Source: Strigops habroptila (Eukaryota; Chordata; Aves; Psittaciformes; Psittacidae). From it: 64,000 bases of DNA. The stretch lies in NCBI RefSeq assembly GCF_004027225.2, contig NC_046360.1, positions 3,150,001 to 3,214,000 on the forward strand, read 5' to 3'. A program made the position numbers and the translations under genes. The notes under the pieces were generated by a model. It saw only the letters and a program-made list of their open reading frames with translations, searched no databases and had not been told where the DNA came from. Of the stretch, positions 23,401 through 34,500 are shown in pieces. How positions within the stretch are numbered: position 1 is the stretch's first letter; each line of letters opens with the position of its first letter.

Positions 23401-26400
23401 CAGTCATTCAACATGCATAGTAAGTGCTGAAGACCTTTTGTATTAGGACAAGCTTGAGACGGCTGCGAGCCAGTGTTCATACAGTAACAATGTGCAGGGT
23501 ATGATTTGTTGCTTTAACAGTCATTTAAATTGCTTTTCAGATATTCCTAAATACACTCAGCTATAGCCAGTGCTAAGTGAATATTTTGTTAAAGGAAGCT
23601 AGGGGAAGATGTATGCCAGTAAAATTGTCTGCTTCCAACTCCACACTGCAATGGCAGTCAGGCAACTGAGTCTTGGGTTTAATCACAGTTTGCTCAAACA
23701 GCACTTTTCTGTTTGCTGCTGTATTTAAAAATAAATAAGATAAAGCCTCTTTGGGGAAGCTCCCTTGTGATCTCTGAAGTGAGATGGTGACTTTAAAAGA
23801 CTGTGAAATTCCCTTGCAAAGTACACCTACAAATATTAATTAGCCTAATGGTTGATTAAAAAAAAAGGGAGTATGGTAGGAGAGAAGAAGGAGTACCACA
23901 GTATTTGAAGGAGCTAGAGGCTGCGTTTTACGTGCTGTTTGCAAGGTTAAATAGCTGCTCAAGCACATGGTAGCTGTTCTTGAAACTGGTTGAATGTCAA
24001 ACTGTTGTCTTCAGAGGTTGAAACTGATCTAATGAAGCTGTTAAACATGGGAACTGCTCTGAGGAACAGAGTATTCTCACATGCTCGATGGTTTTCTTGG
24101 CTCAGGGCTCATTATTATTTATGTTGTCCCATGATTTTCCTTTGAAAGTTGAAAAAGGATGGCAGTGCTGTTTCTGGCAACGTCTTCATTTTTTTTAACA
24201 GTGAAGAAAACGTGGATCTGAATTCTTTTCACTTGGATTCTCCCTGTTTGACATCCACCCAGAAAGGAGACAGGCCTCAAAGATGTGAGAAATTCTGTGA
24301 TGAAGAATTCACGCTGGGGATCAATACCTTTTCAGTGACTAAGCCAACAAACAGATGCTGCAACGCCACTGTGGACCGAGTCAGTATTTTATTGCAGAGC
24401 ATACTTCCGTAATTGTAAGGAGAATTATGATGGCAGGAAAGCAAATGTCTGCCACCATGGCAGAACTAGGATTGGAATGGTGGGGCAGCAGCAGGCTTAA
24501 AGCAAAGGTGGTAAAATACTTTATCAAAATAATTCCTTTTTGTCTCTGCCTTGGACAGCGTAAGTGTAAGGAGTTCAAAACGATATTATAGAGACTTTTA
24601 CAGATATACATTGTATGTAATTTATAAATTATAGTTATATTTGTATCTAGAGATAGATATAGATATATACGTTATATCTAATTTATAAATTATAGTTATA
24701 TTTGTATCTAGAGATAGATATAGATATAAGCTTTTGAAATGCAAGGCTTTAGGATAACGGATGCTGGCTAACTGGTAATTCCAGTAAAGCACAATACCTG
24801 AGTATGCTTGGATACAGTTATTTCGGATTATTGGGCACTGGTTATTTGTCCTGCCTGGTTTTCCCCTTTCTCACTGAAGTACTGCTGTTGTGTGCACTGT
24901 GTGTACATGCATGTGAAGATCTGTTAAAAAGGTGGTACCACAAAAGACCTCTGTGCTTATTACAAATAACACCACTTAGAGTCTGGAGCAGTGTCATGTA
25001 GTAGTATTTTGAACTGGGACATTTCAAAATGAAAACCATGATTCTTACTACGTTATAATCCTTTGTCATATTCCAAAATGATTGTTTCATAACTTTGGCT
25101 CACTTTCTGTCTCCTCCAGGACACCAGTTCTCCCGTAAGTAAGCTGCAGCATGCGCTGGCTGAGTCTCGACAGATGGTTGCTGATCTGGAGCTTAGCACT
25201 CTCCTCCAGGCGAGCCCTCGCTGCAGTCCAAACAGCAGCAACATTAATACGGTATATATTGCTCTCCCATGACCAGATTTAGGTGGTCAGGAATAGTGAT
25301 TGGGGACATCCTTTCCCTTCCACTACAACATTATGAGTATACTCCTCATGCTTTGCTGAAGAGAAAATTCCTGCATGCCTTAGCTTGAAGTGCTTGGATT
25401 TTATACAGGATTCTTTATGGCTCCTCAGGGTTGTGGCAGGGTTTGATTTTTGCCTGTGTCTGAACAGATGAAAGGAAGAAGTCATTTTGGAGCAAGCTGG
25501 AGGAGGTCTAAAATAAAGTGAATACAAGTATGACTGACATTCAGAACTAGTTTATTATTTGCAGAAAGGAGGACAGTACAGGAAATAAGTGACATATAGG
25601 ATAGTTTTGTGTATGAATTTAAACCAGACTTCCACTTAAATAACTTCAGAGTTTTTTGTGGGCTTCATTGCAGGGTCAGACAACATACTGAATGGCCAAA
25701 AAAAATAACCTGTATAGAGCTGTCAGGGAAGTTTATTTTATGAGCCTGAACCCTGATCAGGAGTTTGTCTTGAATATGTGGGAAAATAGGAATAATTGCA
25801 GGAGGGGTCACATGTTTGTATTCTTAAGAATTTCTACCTTGTTTAATGAGATTGTACCACTTGTCACTAGAAAAGAGTAAACTTGTGCTCATAAATATCA
25901 CCAAGGGAGAAATTAGGCTTTTGGTGTTAAAACAGACTCAATGAGAAGCTGTATGCTGAAACCTCAGCTTTCTCCTGAAAGATACTACCTCTCTCTAAAA
26001 AAGTTGCACCCCTTTTATCCTTAGATGAACTTGACCAGAACAATGTTGCTGTAAGTAACAGACAAAGTGATTTTTTATAACATTCAGAACCACAAAACCT
26101 TAGCTGTGCTGGGGCTGACTGACAGAGTCTAAAGGTTGTGTGCCAGCGTTTGCATAAGCTGAAAGGATATTTTGTTCAGAACTTCATCTGCAGGGTTTCA
26201 TTCAGCGTGAGAGACAGCAGCAGTGTAGTTGTTTGCAAAGGCTGCCGTGTAGGAGGGATTCCTGAAAAGCTCTCTGCAGAACAGTGGCTGCTTGTGGCTC
26301 CTGCCCAGCCCCATCAGCTGTCTGGCTCCTGCTTTACTGGTTGGCACGTCACAGCTCAGCTAAACCGGCTGTCCTTTGGTAGTGAGCACGACTCTGCTTT

Positions 26401-26937
26401 CTAACCTGATACTGCATTTTTGAGCCTGAAATTGGCTCCTCATTCGGGGTGGTTGCTGTAGTGGATAGAAAATGAAGCAGGCTCGTGTTTACTGCTGGGG
26501 GCAGCTTCTGAACCACATCTGTAGAACTTTGATCTACTTTCAGAGTGGTTCTGGGGAAAGACTTGTCAAGCGTGTTTTTAATTCATCTGCGCAGGCCACA
26601 TAACCTGTGCTTAAAGCCAGGTTTACCTGAGGCTGTTTTAAACTGTGCTTTAAAACATGTATCAAATATAACCCTTAGGATTTGATCAGTAAGAATTTGT
26701 ACGTGTTGGATTCTGTGCCCTGCTTGGGGGAGGGAGAAGAGGGAAGGAAAAGCATATCCTTGCTGCTCACCAGTTTGAACGTGGCAGCTTTGTAACTTGT
26801 ATTATCTCAGTTCTTTGATTTCCACATAGTGTTTTTGCTTTACAATGTAGACAACAGAACTTGCAGAAGGTCTTCACAGAACCCAATTATCTGCTGCAGA
26901 AGAAAGAGATGCTAAGCTCCCCTTCTTTTCTCTGTGA
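14402..26937 (+). CDS. CCDC62: coiled-coil domain-containing protein 62
   Basis: A coiled-coil protein that in mammals is testis-enriched, needed in spermatogenesis and described as an oestrogen-receptor coactivator. Coding exons are 14402-14437, 14676-14868, 15441-15607, 16344-16445, 16765-16936, 17022-17123, 18261-18349, 19314-19414, 19693-20439, 24202-24379, 25120-25251 and 26851-26937. They total 2106 nt and 701 aa; I recall 684 for human. The first ~320 residues are a long coiled coil (RQELQLLIAELKDRDKELDD onward). The 747-nt exon 9 is polar, low in similarity and ends with the conserved block WLKIFKP. Exon 11 holds the conserved SKLQ..LAESRQMVADLELSTLL, which includes an LxxLL motif (654-658). 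The donor after exon 9 (GTTATG) is weak but gives the correct phase. Exon 10 and the C-terminal 28 residues rest on phase and position more than on similarity. Confidence 0.92.
24618..24728. repeat. AT-rich tandem repeat, period 61
   Basis: Two adjacent copies of a TAATTTATAAATTATAG... unit, each containing AGAGATAGATATAGATATA. The copies begin near 24618 and 24679. It lies in the CCDC62 intron between exons 10 and 11. The second copy is truncated at about 50 bp. Confidence 0.85.
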
Positions 26938-27094
26938 TGTTCCATGAGTATGAAGGTATTTTCAACTTCACTTTTTTTTAATTGGGGTTTTCTGTTCCCT
27001 CTTCATAAATGCACCTGCAATATTAATATAAGTTATGGACTTCTGAGATGAGCCTGGCACTAGATTCTCAGTGCACTGCTGCAAATGCATTTCC

Positions 27095-27100
27095 AATAAA
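27095..27100 (+). terminator. CCDC62: CCDC62 polyadenylation signal
   Basis: AATAAA 158 nt past the CCDC62 stop, followed by a CTTGTGAGTTG T/G-rich element. It is the first canonical signal after the stop. Confidence 0.75.
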
Positions 27101-30100
27101 ACTCTTGTGAGTTGACAGCAAACAGATATTAAGGCAAGAAGTAATTCCTTTAGTCACATAAACTTTTCTCAAGCACTTTCCTCATTCTCTGGGCAGTCAG
27201 ATCTTGCAGCTCCATTCCTGAGTACCTGCATGCTGCTGATTGTAGTTAAAATCCTTCTGTGTGTTACAGATAACGGGATCAAGGATGTGAACATTGTTCA
27301 AGGAAAGACTGGGAAGTGTTTTTCAGTGCAACTGCCAAGGGCTGTTTTAGCATATTGTTCCTGGGTTCAGAGCTCCAGAAGCAGAATGTATTGAATAGAG
27401 CTGGTTCAGCATTCAAAAAGCAGCCTTGCCCGTAGCAGATTGTTTTTTCTTCTCGAATCAGGAAATTTCGCACTCTCAGATTATTTGTTTTACTGATGTG
27501 AATTGGATCCTTGCAGTAGGCACCGTGTTGTCTGGTTCTGAGGACAAATGAGTAACCAGATACGGTTAAAATACTGAACCCCACGTGAAAATGAATAAGA
27601 ACTAGCAGCAATGGGGAGAAAATTGACAAAAAAAGAAGTCTTCCAGTGCTGACACAACCCAAGCCAAGGGGCGTTACTGCACGACAAGCTGAGTATGCAG
27701 CTCTCTGGCACTGGATTTCTTACACTGGTCACCCTTGATCCCATGCTCAGTTCTCTCTTGGTACACTCAAAGTGCAGTCCATGAGCTGTCTCTCCCCTTG
27801 TGGAGCCAAACCCTCTGTGTGCTGGCTTGTAGCACCCTCATGTTCTGCTGTTGCTGCATTAAGTCTGGAGACGCTAAGTCTTCTCCCAAAATGAGTTGGG
27901 TCTGCTTAGTGCACGCTAATGGGGCTCTTGTGGGAAATGGATGCTGAGTAGCTGGAATGCTGTACCTTACTGTGCACAATGTTCCTATGTGGAGAGCTCT
28001 TCCTTTCCTGAAAAGAGCCCTCAGGTAAAAGAAGCTGGAGGATCCAAGCCAACACTGTGACTTGCATCCTGAAACGACTGCTGTTAGAAAGTTTCAGGAG
28101 CAAATCCCCCAAACTGCTGATGCAGCAGAGGGGGAGCAGACGCTGAGCCTACAGAAATGAGCTCATTTGCCTCAAATGAGAGAGGTTTGGTGCAACAAAC
28201 GGACCCACAATTCACCATGAAGCCACGACAAGAAGTAATGACTCTGCAAGTCACTGGCTGCTGCATAATTCTGGTTTCCCTCCTTTATTAAAAGGCTCTG
28301 GATCACTGTGATTGGTTTGATCCGAAGCAGCTCTTACAGAGTTGATGGCAGGTCCAGAAATAACTAAATATTTGGCCATTTCACATAGGGAAGTGATTGA
28401 ATTGATCTGCACTGGGTTTGGGGGTGGTTTTTAATTGCTTTGCAATCATTTGAGTGCAGGTGCGCTGACACTGGGTTCATTTCCTGACTCGCTGGCCCTG
28501 ATTTGACCATTTCCATCAGTGGGTTGTTTTTCCTTTAGGGAGAGAGTGTTCGGGGGAGAGTTGAACAAGAAAGCAGTGAGTGAAAGGGGACGTTCAGTTT
28601 TGGACTGTGTGCCACTACTCGGGAGTGGTGACTCGGTGGTTGGCCAAGGGCACAAAGACTGATCCCTCTGCAAAACAAATAGGAAAGGTTTTTATTTCCC
28701 AACACTGCAGCAGTGTCCCAAGACCACTGTCATGAAATGCTTTGGTTGCTTTTCCTCGTCTTTATATATGTATACTGGTTTCATTTTGTTTACAGCATGA
28801 AATTTTCTATAGTAAATTGACAGATACATGATCACTTGTTACATTTTAGAGGAAATATTCCTGCCATTTAACAAAACCCTTCCATTTTCTGCAGCAAATG
28901 AAGACATTTCCAATCCAGAATTAACTTGGAGACCTGAAAATCATCATCCCATCAGCTACGATGGAAAGTTACCTCACTATTTTTCCATGCTTCTTTTGAG
29001 TGAAAGCCTCGCAAGCAGCAAAGAGATGTGGCTCTGCAGGAATATATTTTATCTGGAAATAAAACATAGAATAATGCCAAGATCAACAAAGCTATTTTTA
29101 TAGCTGAGAGCTCAGGTTAAACACTAGCTTGGGTTTTAAGAATCTCAAGTGCGTAATTGTTAACAACGCAGGAACTATTTTTCTTATTCTTTTTTTTTAT
29201 GGTGGCTCAGAAATATTTATAGAGTATGACACAGCCAAATGTTCCTTTTTTATATAGTTGATTGTTTTAGTTCTGGACTTGTGGCCATGTAGAGGGAGAT
29301 GAATAATGGTTATAGGAAGTTCCCAATTAGTGGTGTAGCCAGGAACTGCTCCTGCGTGGTTGAAACAGGAGAGTTGCCACCCATGAGACGGGCACAACAT
29401 CACTTCCCTGTTGGGCACTGCTTGTTCTACCAAAAGCTTGTGTCATGAGGTGTGTCCAGTGTAGTGGGACGGGGTTTTTAGCCTTTAAACTGGTTTTTAA
29501 TCTTTGGCTATTGAGCAAGACGTGTTCCGTTACCACAATATGAACTTCTTTTTTTAACTAAAAGATCAAATAAGCCAATAAAGGTGAGACCTTTGCTGTA
29601 TCTTTCTTGCCTATTTAACACAGTGACACATTTAGTACTTCATTTATGGTGGTTCTCGGGGATGTACAACAACAACTGCTAAAGACATGAGCTGGCCTTG
29701 GCTGGGTGCACCAGCGCTTTCCCTGTGTGGGGGCAGCAAAGGAGTGGGAGTTTCTGGCTCTGTCCAATGCCAGGAGTTAATTGCAGCAAAATCCACCGTG
29801 GTTTCCCCTTGTTAACTCTTTCCTGTAATTTTCTGCTCTCTTTTTAATTACCTAAATGACAGGTAACGTGCTCATGGCCTCAAAATTAGTCATTCAATTC
29901 TGATCACAGCTGCATCCTCCTGTCCCTCACCACCCATGAGCACTATCCACAAAGGGAGTCTCAGCTTCTCAGCTTTTGAGTTTCCACATGCATTTAAGGT
30001 GCATTTGACCCCTTTTCCTACAGGAAAGCCTTTCCAGGCTCCATCCTCAAATCTGCTGCTGTGGGTATGACAAAAATCCCCTTCAGAAAGCTGATGGTGG

Positions 30101-30549
30101 CAATACCATGATGCTGATCTCAAAGCTGCCCCATAGCCAACTCCTGGAGAAATGGGTGCAACTTCCCAGCAGGAGCTGGTTTAAATGTGTTGAGCATCAG
30201 CGAGTGAATGCAATGAACTCCCTGATTTAAACCCCGGGAATTTAAAACGGCAGCTGTAAAGTCATATAGAAAACCGAGTTGAAGTGATGCAGCGAGGACC
30301 AGTGGAGCCACAGGGTTGTGGTGTTGGGGCTGCCCTGGGTTTGTGGAATGGGAAGAACGGGAATATTGGGGGATAACTGATTCGGGTACAAACCAATTGT
30401 GTTCTCTACCACTCAGGCCGCCTCAAACTCTGCTGCCATATTTCTGGAAGCATTGCGGATACTCCCGGCAGTGCCTTTGCTATTGTGTTTTCGTTCTGAA
30501 TTATTAAAGAAAGCAAAGCTGCTGTTGGGTTCCAGCCCTGCCGCAGGGT
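27101..30549. other. intergenic, CCDC62 to HIP1R
   Basis: About 3.4 kb with no exon I can support. It contains further AATAAA strings (near 29058 and 29575) but no conserved open frame. It becomes GC-rich from about 30540 as the HIP1R island begins. Confidence 0.55.
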
Positions 30550-31560
30550 GGGTGTCCTCGATGCTGCGTGGCTTTTCCAACGGGGAAGCACTGACAGGCG
30601 GGCAGTGGCGGGGCTCCGACCCTCCTGGACGTGTCTGGAGCGGGATGAGGAAGGGGGCTGGCGCGCTGCGAGGAGCGGGACGCGGTGCAGAGCGGCAGAG
30701 CGGGGGCAACCAGCGCCCTATGGCCCCTTACCCGCCCCATCGGCTGCTTCGCGGGGCGGGAGGACCCCGGCGGGCTCCGGCCTCCCGCTGCCGGCTAAGG
30801 GGGTGCGGGCCGGGCTCCACCTGCCGCGGATGGGCGCGGGGTGGGCGGGGCGTGGCGCGGCCGCTGGGGGCGCCCTTGTGCGCGGGCGCGGCGCGGCGCA
30901 GTGCGCGGCCGGGCGCTGCCTGCCCGGAGCAGGGTTCCCGGGTCCCGGAGCGCTGCGCCCGGAGCGGGGTTCCCGGTTCCCAGAGCGCAGCCGCCATGAA
31001 CAGCATCAAGAGCGTGCCGGCGCGGGTGCTGAGCCGCCGCGGCGGGCACAGCCTGGAAGCGGAGCGGGAGCAGTTCGACAAGAACCAGGCAAGGGCGGCG
31101 GAAGGGGGTGGTGGTGGTACCCCGGTACCGGCTCCGGTACCGGTCCTGGCCTGGGGTGGGAGTGCTGGGGACCGGCCCCTTCGCGGGGCATCCCCTCGGG
31201 GCGCGCTGAACACAGGGGTTGGGCGGAGGCTGGGTCCAGGGACCCCCCGGTGGGGCGGCGCGGCCGCTGTCTGTTCGTCCGTCCCTCCGTCCGTTCCCGC
31301 TACCGGTGCGGCGCACGCTCCCCCGCCCCCACCTGCCCCATCGCTTCCTCCCGCCGCGGCCCCGGCCCGGTCCCGCGTGGGTACCGGCCCGTCCCGCCGC
31401 TCCGGGGCCGGGTCCCGTCACCCCGACGGGCAGCAGAGCCCCGGGCAGGCGGTATGTGTGTATGTGCCCGCCCCCCCCACACCCCTCCGGGGCCTTATCG
31501 GCAGGTAAACACGGCCCTGCGCAAACACGGAAAGTTTTATGGCTCCGGCGAGAGCGCGGC
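30550..31560 (+). promoter_or_regulatory. HIP1R: CpG-island promoter and first exon of HIP1R
   Basis: A dense CpG block of about 1 kb with GC boxes (GGGCGGGG near 30844) that includes the HIP1R start codon in an optimal Kozak context (GCAGCCGCCATGAAC at 30987-31001). No TATA box is evident. The transcription start cannot be fixed by eye. Confidence 0.75.
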
Positions 31561-34500
31561 CGAGCCCCGTGCCAACCGCACCGGTAACGTGCATCTCTGC
31601 ATCTCACTGATACCCCTCGCTCCCGGTCCGGGGCTGCCCCAGCGGCACCGGAGGCTGTTTTGTACCGGATCTGGGCCACACGTGGAGTGGCCCTCGGGGA
31701 CCGGGATGTCCGGTCCCAGGGAGGGTGGCAGAGTCAAAACAAGGCCTGAAGTTTGTGTCCCGCGGTGTCTGGCTTGGAAGGGGATATCCATAGCCCTTCC
31801 CACAGCCCCCACGGGGTGGGTGATGCTCGGGGTACCGATGGGGCTGACATCTGGCATGTGGGGTGTTAATTACCCCAACGGCATGGGCAGGGATGGGCAG
31901 AGGGACAGGCTTACCAGCTGCCCCAGCAGAAACCATAGTGCCCTCCCCGAACACATCCTCGGGCCCCTCTCATTTTGCAGGCTGCGAATGCATGGCAGAT
32001 ATCTTTCCCCTTTGCTTTCCTCGCCCTTCCCTGGGCTGGTTTGTCCCTGCCAAGCACCAGCAAAGGCAGGCGGCAGTTTTGTTCCCCCCCGGGGTCACGG
32101 TGCTGCTCAGCCATGCTGGGTAGGAAACGGATCCTGTTGGGTTTGGGGAGCAACACGAGAAAACCGGCAATTCCGGTTCCTTCTGGACACGTCTCCTTCA
32201 ATTGTCCCACTGGGCACCACTGATAAAGAACCGCGGCAGCAGCGCTGCCTTGTGCGCCGAAGGGCAGCCTGTGCCAGCCGGCCGGGAGCGTGTCCCTCCT
32301 CCCTCTGCCCTTCCATGGCACTTTAGGCTTGTTGGTGGGATTTGTGTCCTGTGCGGGTGCTCACAGTCACGGGGATACCATGGGCAGAGCTGCGTACAGG
32401 GCGAGCGGGTGGTCGCTCTCCATTGGATCTAAACCCTGAGCTCACTGGTTGATGGTCACATTCACCACCCAAAACTGATCCATTGGATCTAAACCCCGGG
32501 CTCGCTGGCTGATGGTCACATTCACCACCCAAAACTGCTGAAAACCTGTCCTAAAGGAGCGTTATCCTAATGTGGTTTCCCATAGCAGTGCTTCGGGTGA
32601 GAGCAAAACTCTTCCAATGTCAGCATGTGGGTATTGATTTGCCTTTTACATCTAATTATAGCAGCTGTGGAGATGGCCGCTGGTTACCTTTGTATCATGG
32701 GGACACCAGAGGCATGTCCCCTCCATGTGCCTTTACTTGCCGAGGGTTCACACCATCCTGGAGCATGATGCTGCTGAAGCCAGGAGCCCCATCTCCTTTC
32801 CCCAGCAAAGGCCAAGGTGATGCCCGTGGGTGCAGACAGGGGTTGCTGGCCCTGGTTGTGTGATCCCGGGTGATGTGAAGGTCACTTGCTTCCCTTAAAA
32901 TGTTTTTTGAGGTGTTGTGTTGTGATGCTGACATCCCCCTTGGAGTGTGGGAGGTGGGAAGCTGCTGACCTGCAGCAGGAAGCAAAACTTGCCCTTTTCT
33001 GCAGCCAATTCTTGCTTTTCTTAAGTGAAAAGGTTAAAAACCCAAAGAGCTCCAGATCCACCAGGAATACCGTGTGTGTGACTGCTGAGTGGTGCTTTCT
33101 GGTGTAATTTGGGAAGGAGAAGAATTAGGAAGGGAACTCCGGAGCTGCCGTTCACAGTTCAGCTGATCCAGCAGCCCTCGCACCGCCTCGCTGGGGAGGT
33201 TTCCAGCTCCATGTCCTGCTGCCACGGTGCCGTGCCGGGACCCAGCATCCACCTCCTGGGATTGTGCTCCTGCGGGATGCCAGGGCCCTGGGGAGCCGTG
33301 GGTGGGGAGGATCACGCCGTAATTAAAAGCAGCCTGGAAAGAAAGGGTGGATGTAAACTTGTGCTCCTTCATTTGGGCGCTTTGATCCTGGCTTTAGTCA
33401 CCAGCTTGGTACGTGAGGGCTGTGAGTAAGGCGTTGGGGCTGCACCCGTCTGCACCACGGCCCGTGGATGGGCAGGTTTTGGGGTTGGACCCCCGCCACC
33501 GGTGGGGCTGGGGCTGTGCTGCTCCCCAGAGGTGATGGGGAACTGGTTGCACATGGCATGAAGGTTTTGGTTGGGCTTGGTTGTGTGTCTGCAGTGACAG
33601 CCGGGACCTGCCTGTCTCCAGATGTGCTGCTGATGTCTGGTCCAGGGTGGATGTCCCTGTTTCAGAGCCATCCACAGCTCAGCTTCACCAGGCAGCCAGC
33701 AGGGACATGTATGTCCCAGGCTGCAGCATCACCCTGTGCCCATCCCTGGTCCCACCATTGCCCTTCCATGGACCGTCTGGTTTGGGGCCAGCAGCCCCAA
33801 GGGATTGGCGTTGGTTTGGTATCACCATGGTTTATTTGGGACCATGCTAGATGTGGTGTCTCTGTCATGGCAGTGCTGTGGGTGGGCTCGGGGCTGCCCC
33901 TGCCCTGTGCTGGATGTAAAATGGCCCAGTTGAAACCTCTGTGCTGAATCACCAAGGGTGAAACCAGCCTCTCCAGCAGCTCCCGGGCTGGGGATTTTGG
34001 CTGGTAATGAGATTATGGGCAATAAATGCCATAAAACCACCAGCACCAATGGGAATTACAGCCTGGTTTTGGGACAGGCCAGCTGGGTCCCAGCCCTAGT
34101 CCCATCGTACCAGGCAGCACAGGGCAGCCGAGCTCTTGTCCCAGGGATGTGGGACAGCATTCCCTTTCCTGGGAGTCTGCCCTCTGGCTGCGCCTCCTCA
34201 GAGCTCCGTGGGGCTCAGGGGTGAGCCTGGATCCCACTGATGGGTTGCTGTGAGTGTGATGGGTTGGGATGAGCACATCGTGCTGCTCCCACACAAGGCA
34301 GGCAGTGCAAATCCAGGTTTGGGATCTCGACAAGATGCAACAACCCCTTTAAGCAGCTCTTTGCCTCAAGGTGCGTCTCCAAGCCCTGTCTTGCAAAACC
34401 ATCAGCTTGTCGCTGTCTGGTGTGTGATGAACTTTTCTTTCAGTCAATAAACCATGACTTTGGTTGTACTGGGAGGTGCTGGCAGCCCTGAGGACCCCCG

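Noticed and set aside
31505-31583. Alternative HIP1R exon beginning VNTALRKHGKFYG, with AG acceptor and GTAACG donor
   Set aside because: It has no counterpart in HIP1R or HIP1 that I know, is not needed for frame, and lies in CpG-island DNA where open frames are common.
30399-32326. Very long open frames (up to 592 codons) across the HIP1R promoter and intron 1
   Set aside because: Stop-poor GC-rich DNA. The predicted proteins are low-complexity Gly/Pro/Arg and are unrelated to any family; overlapping frames on both strands are equally long.
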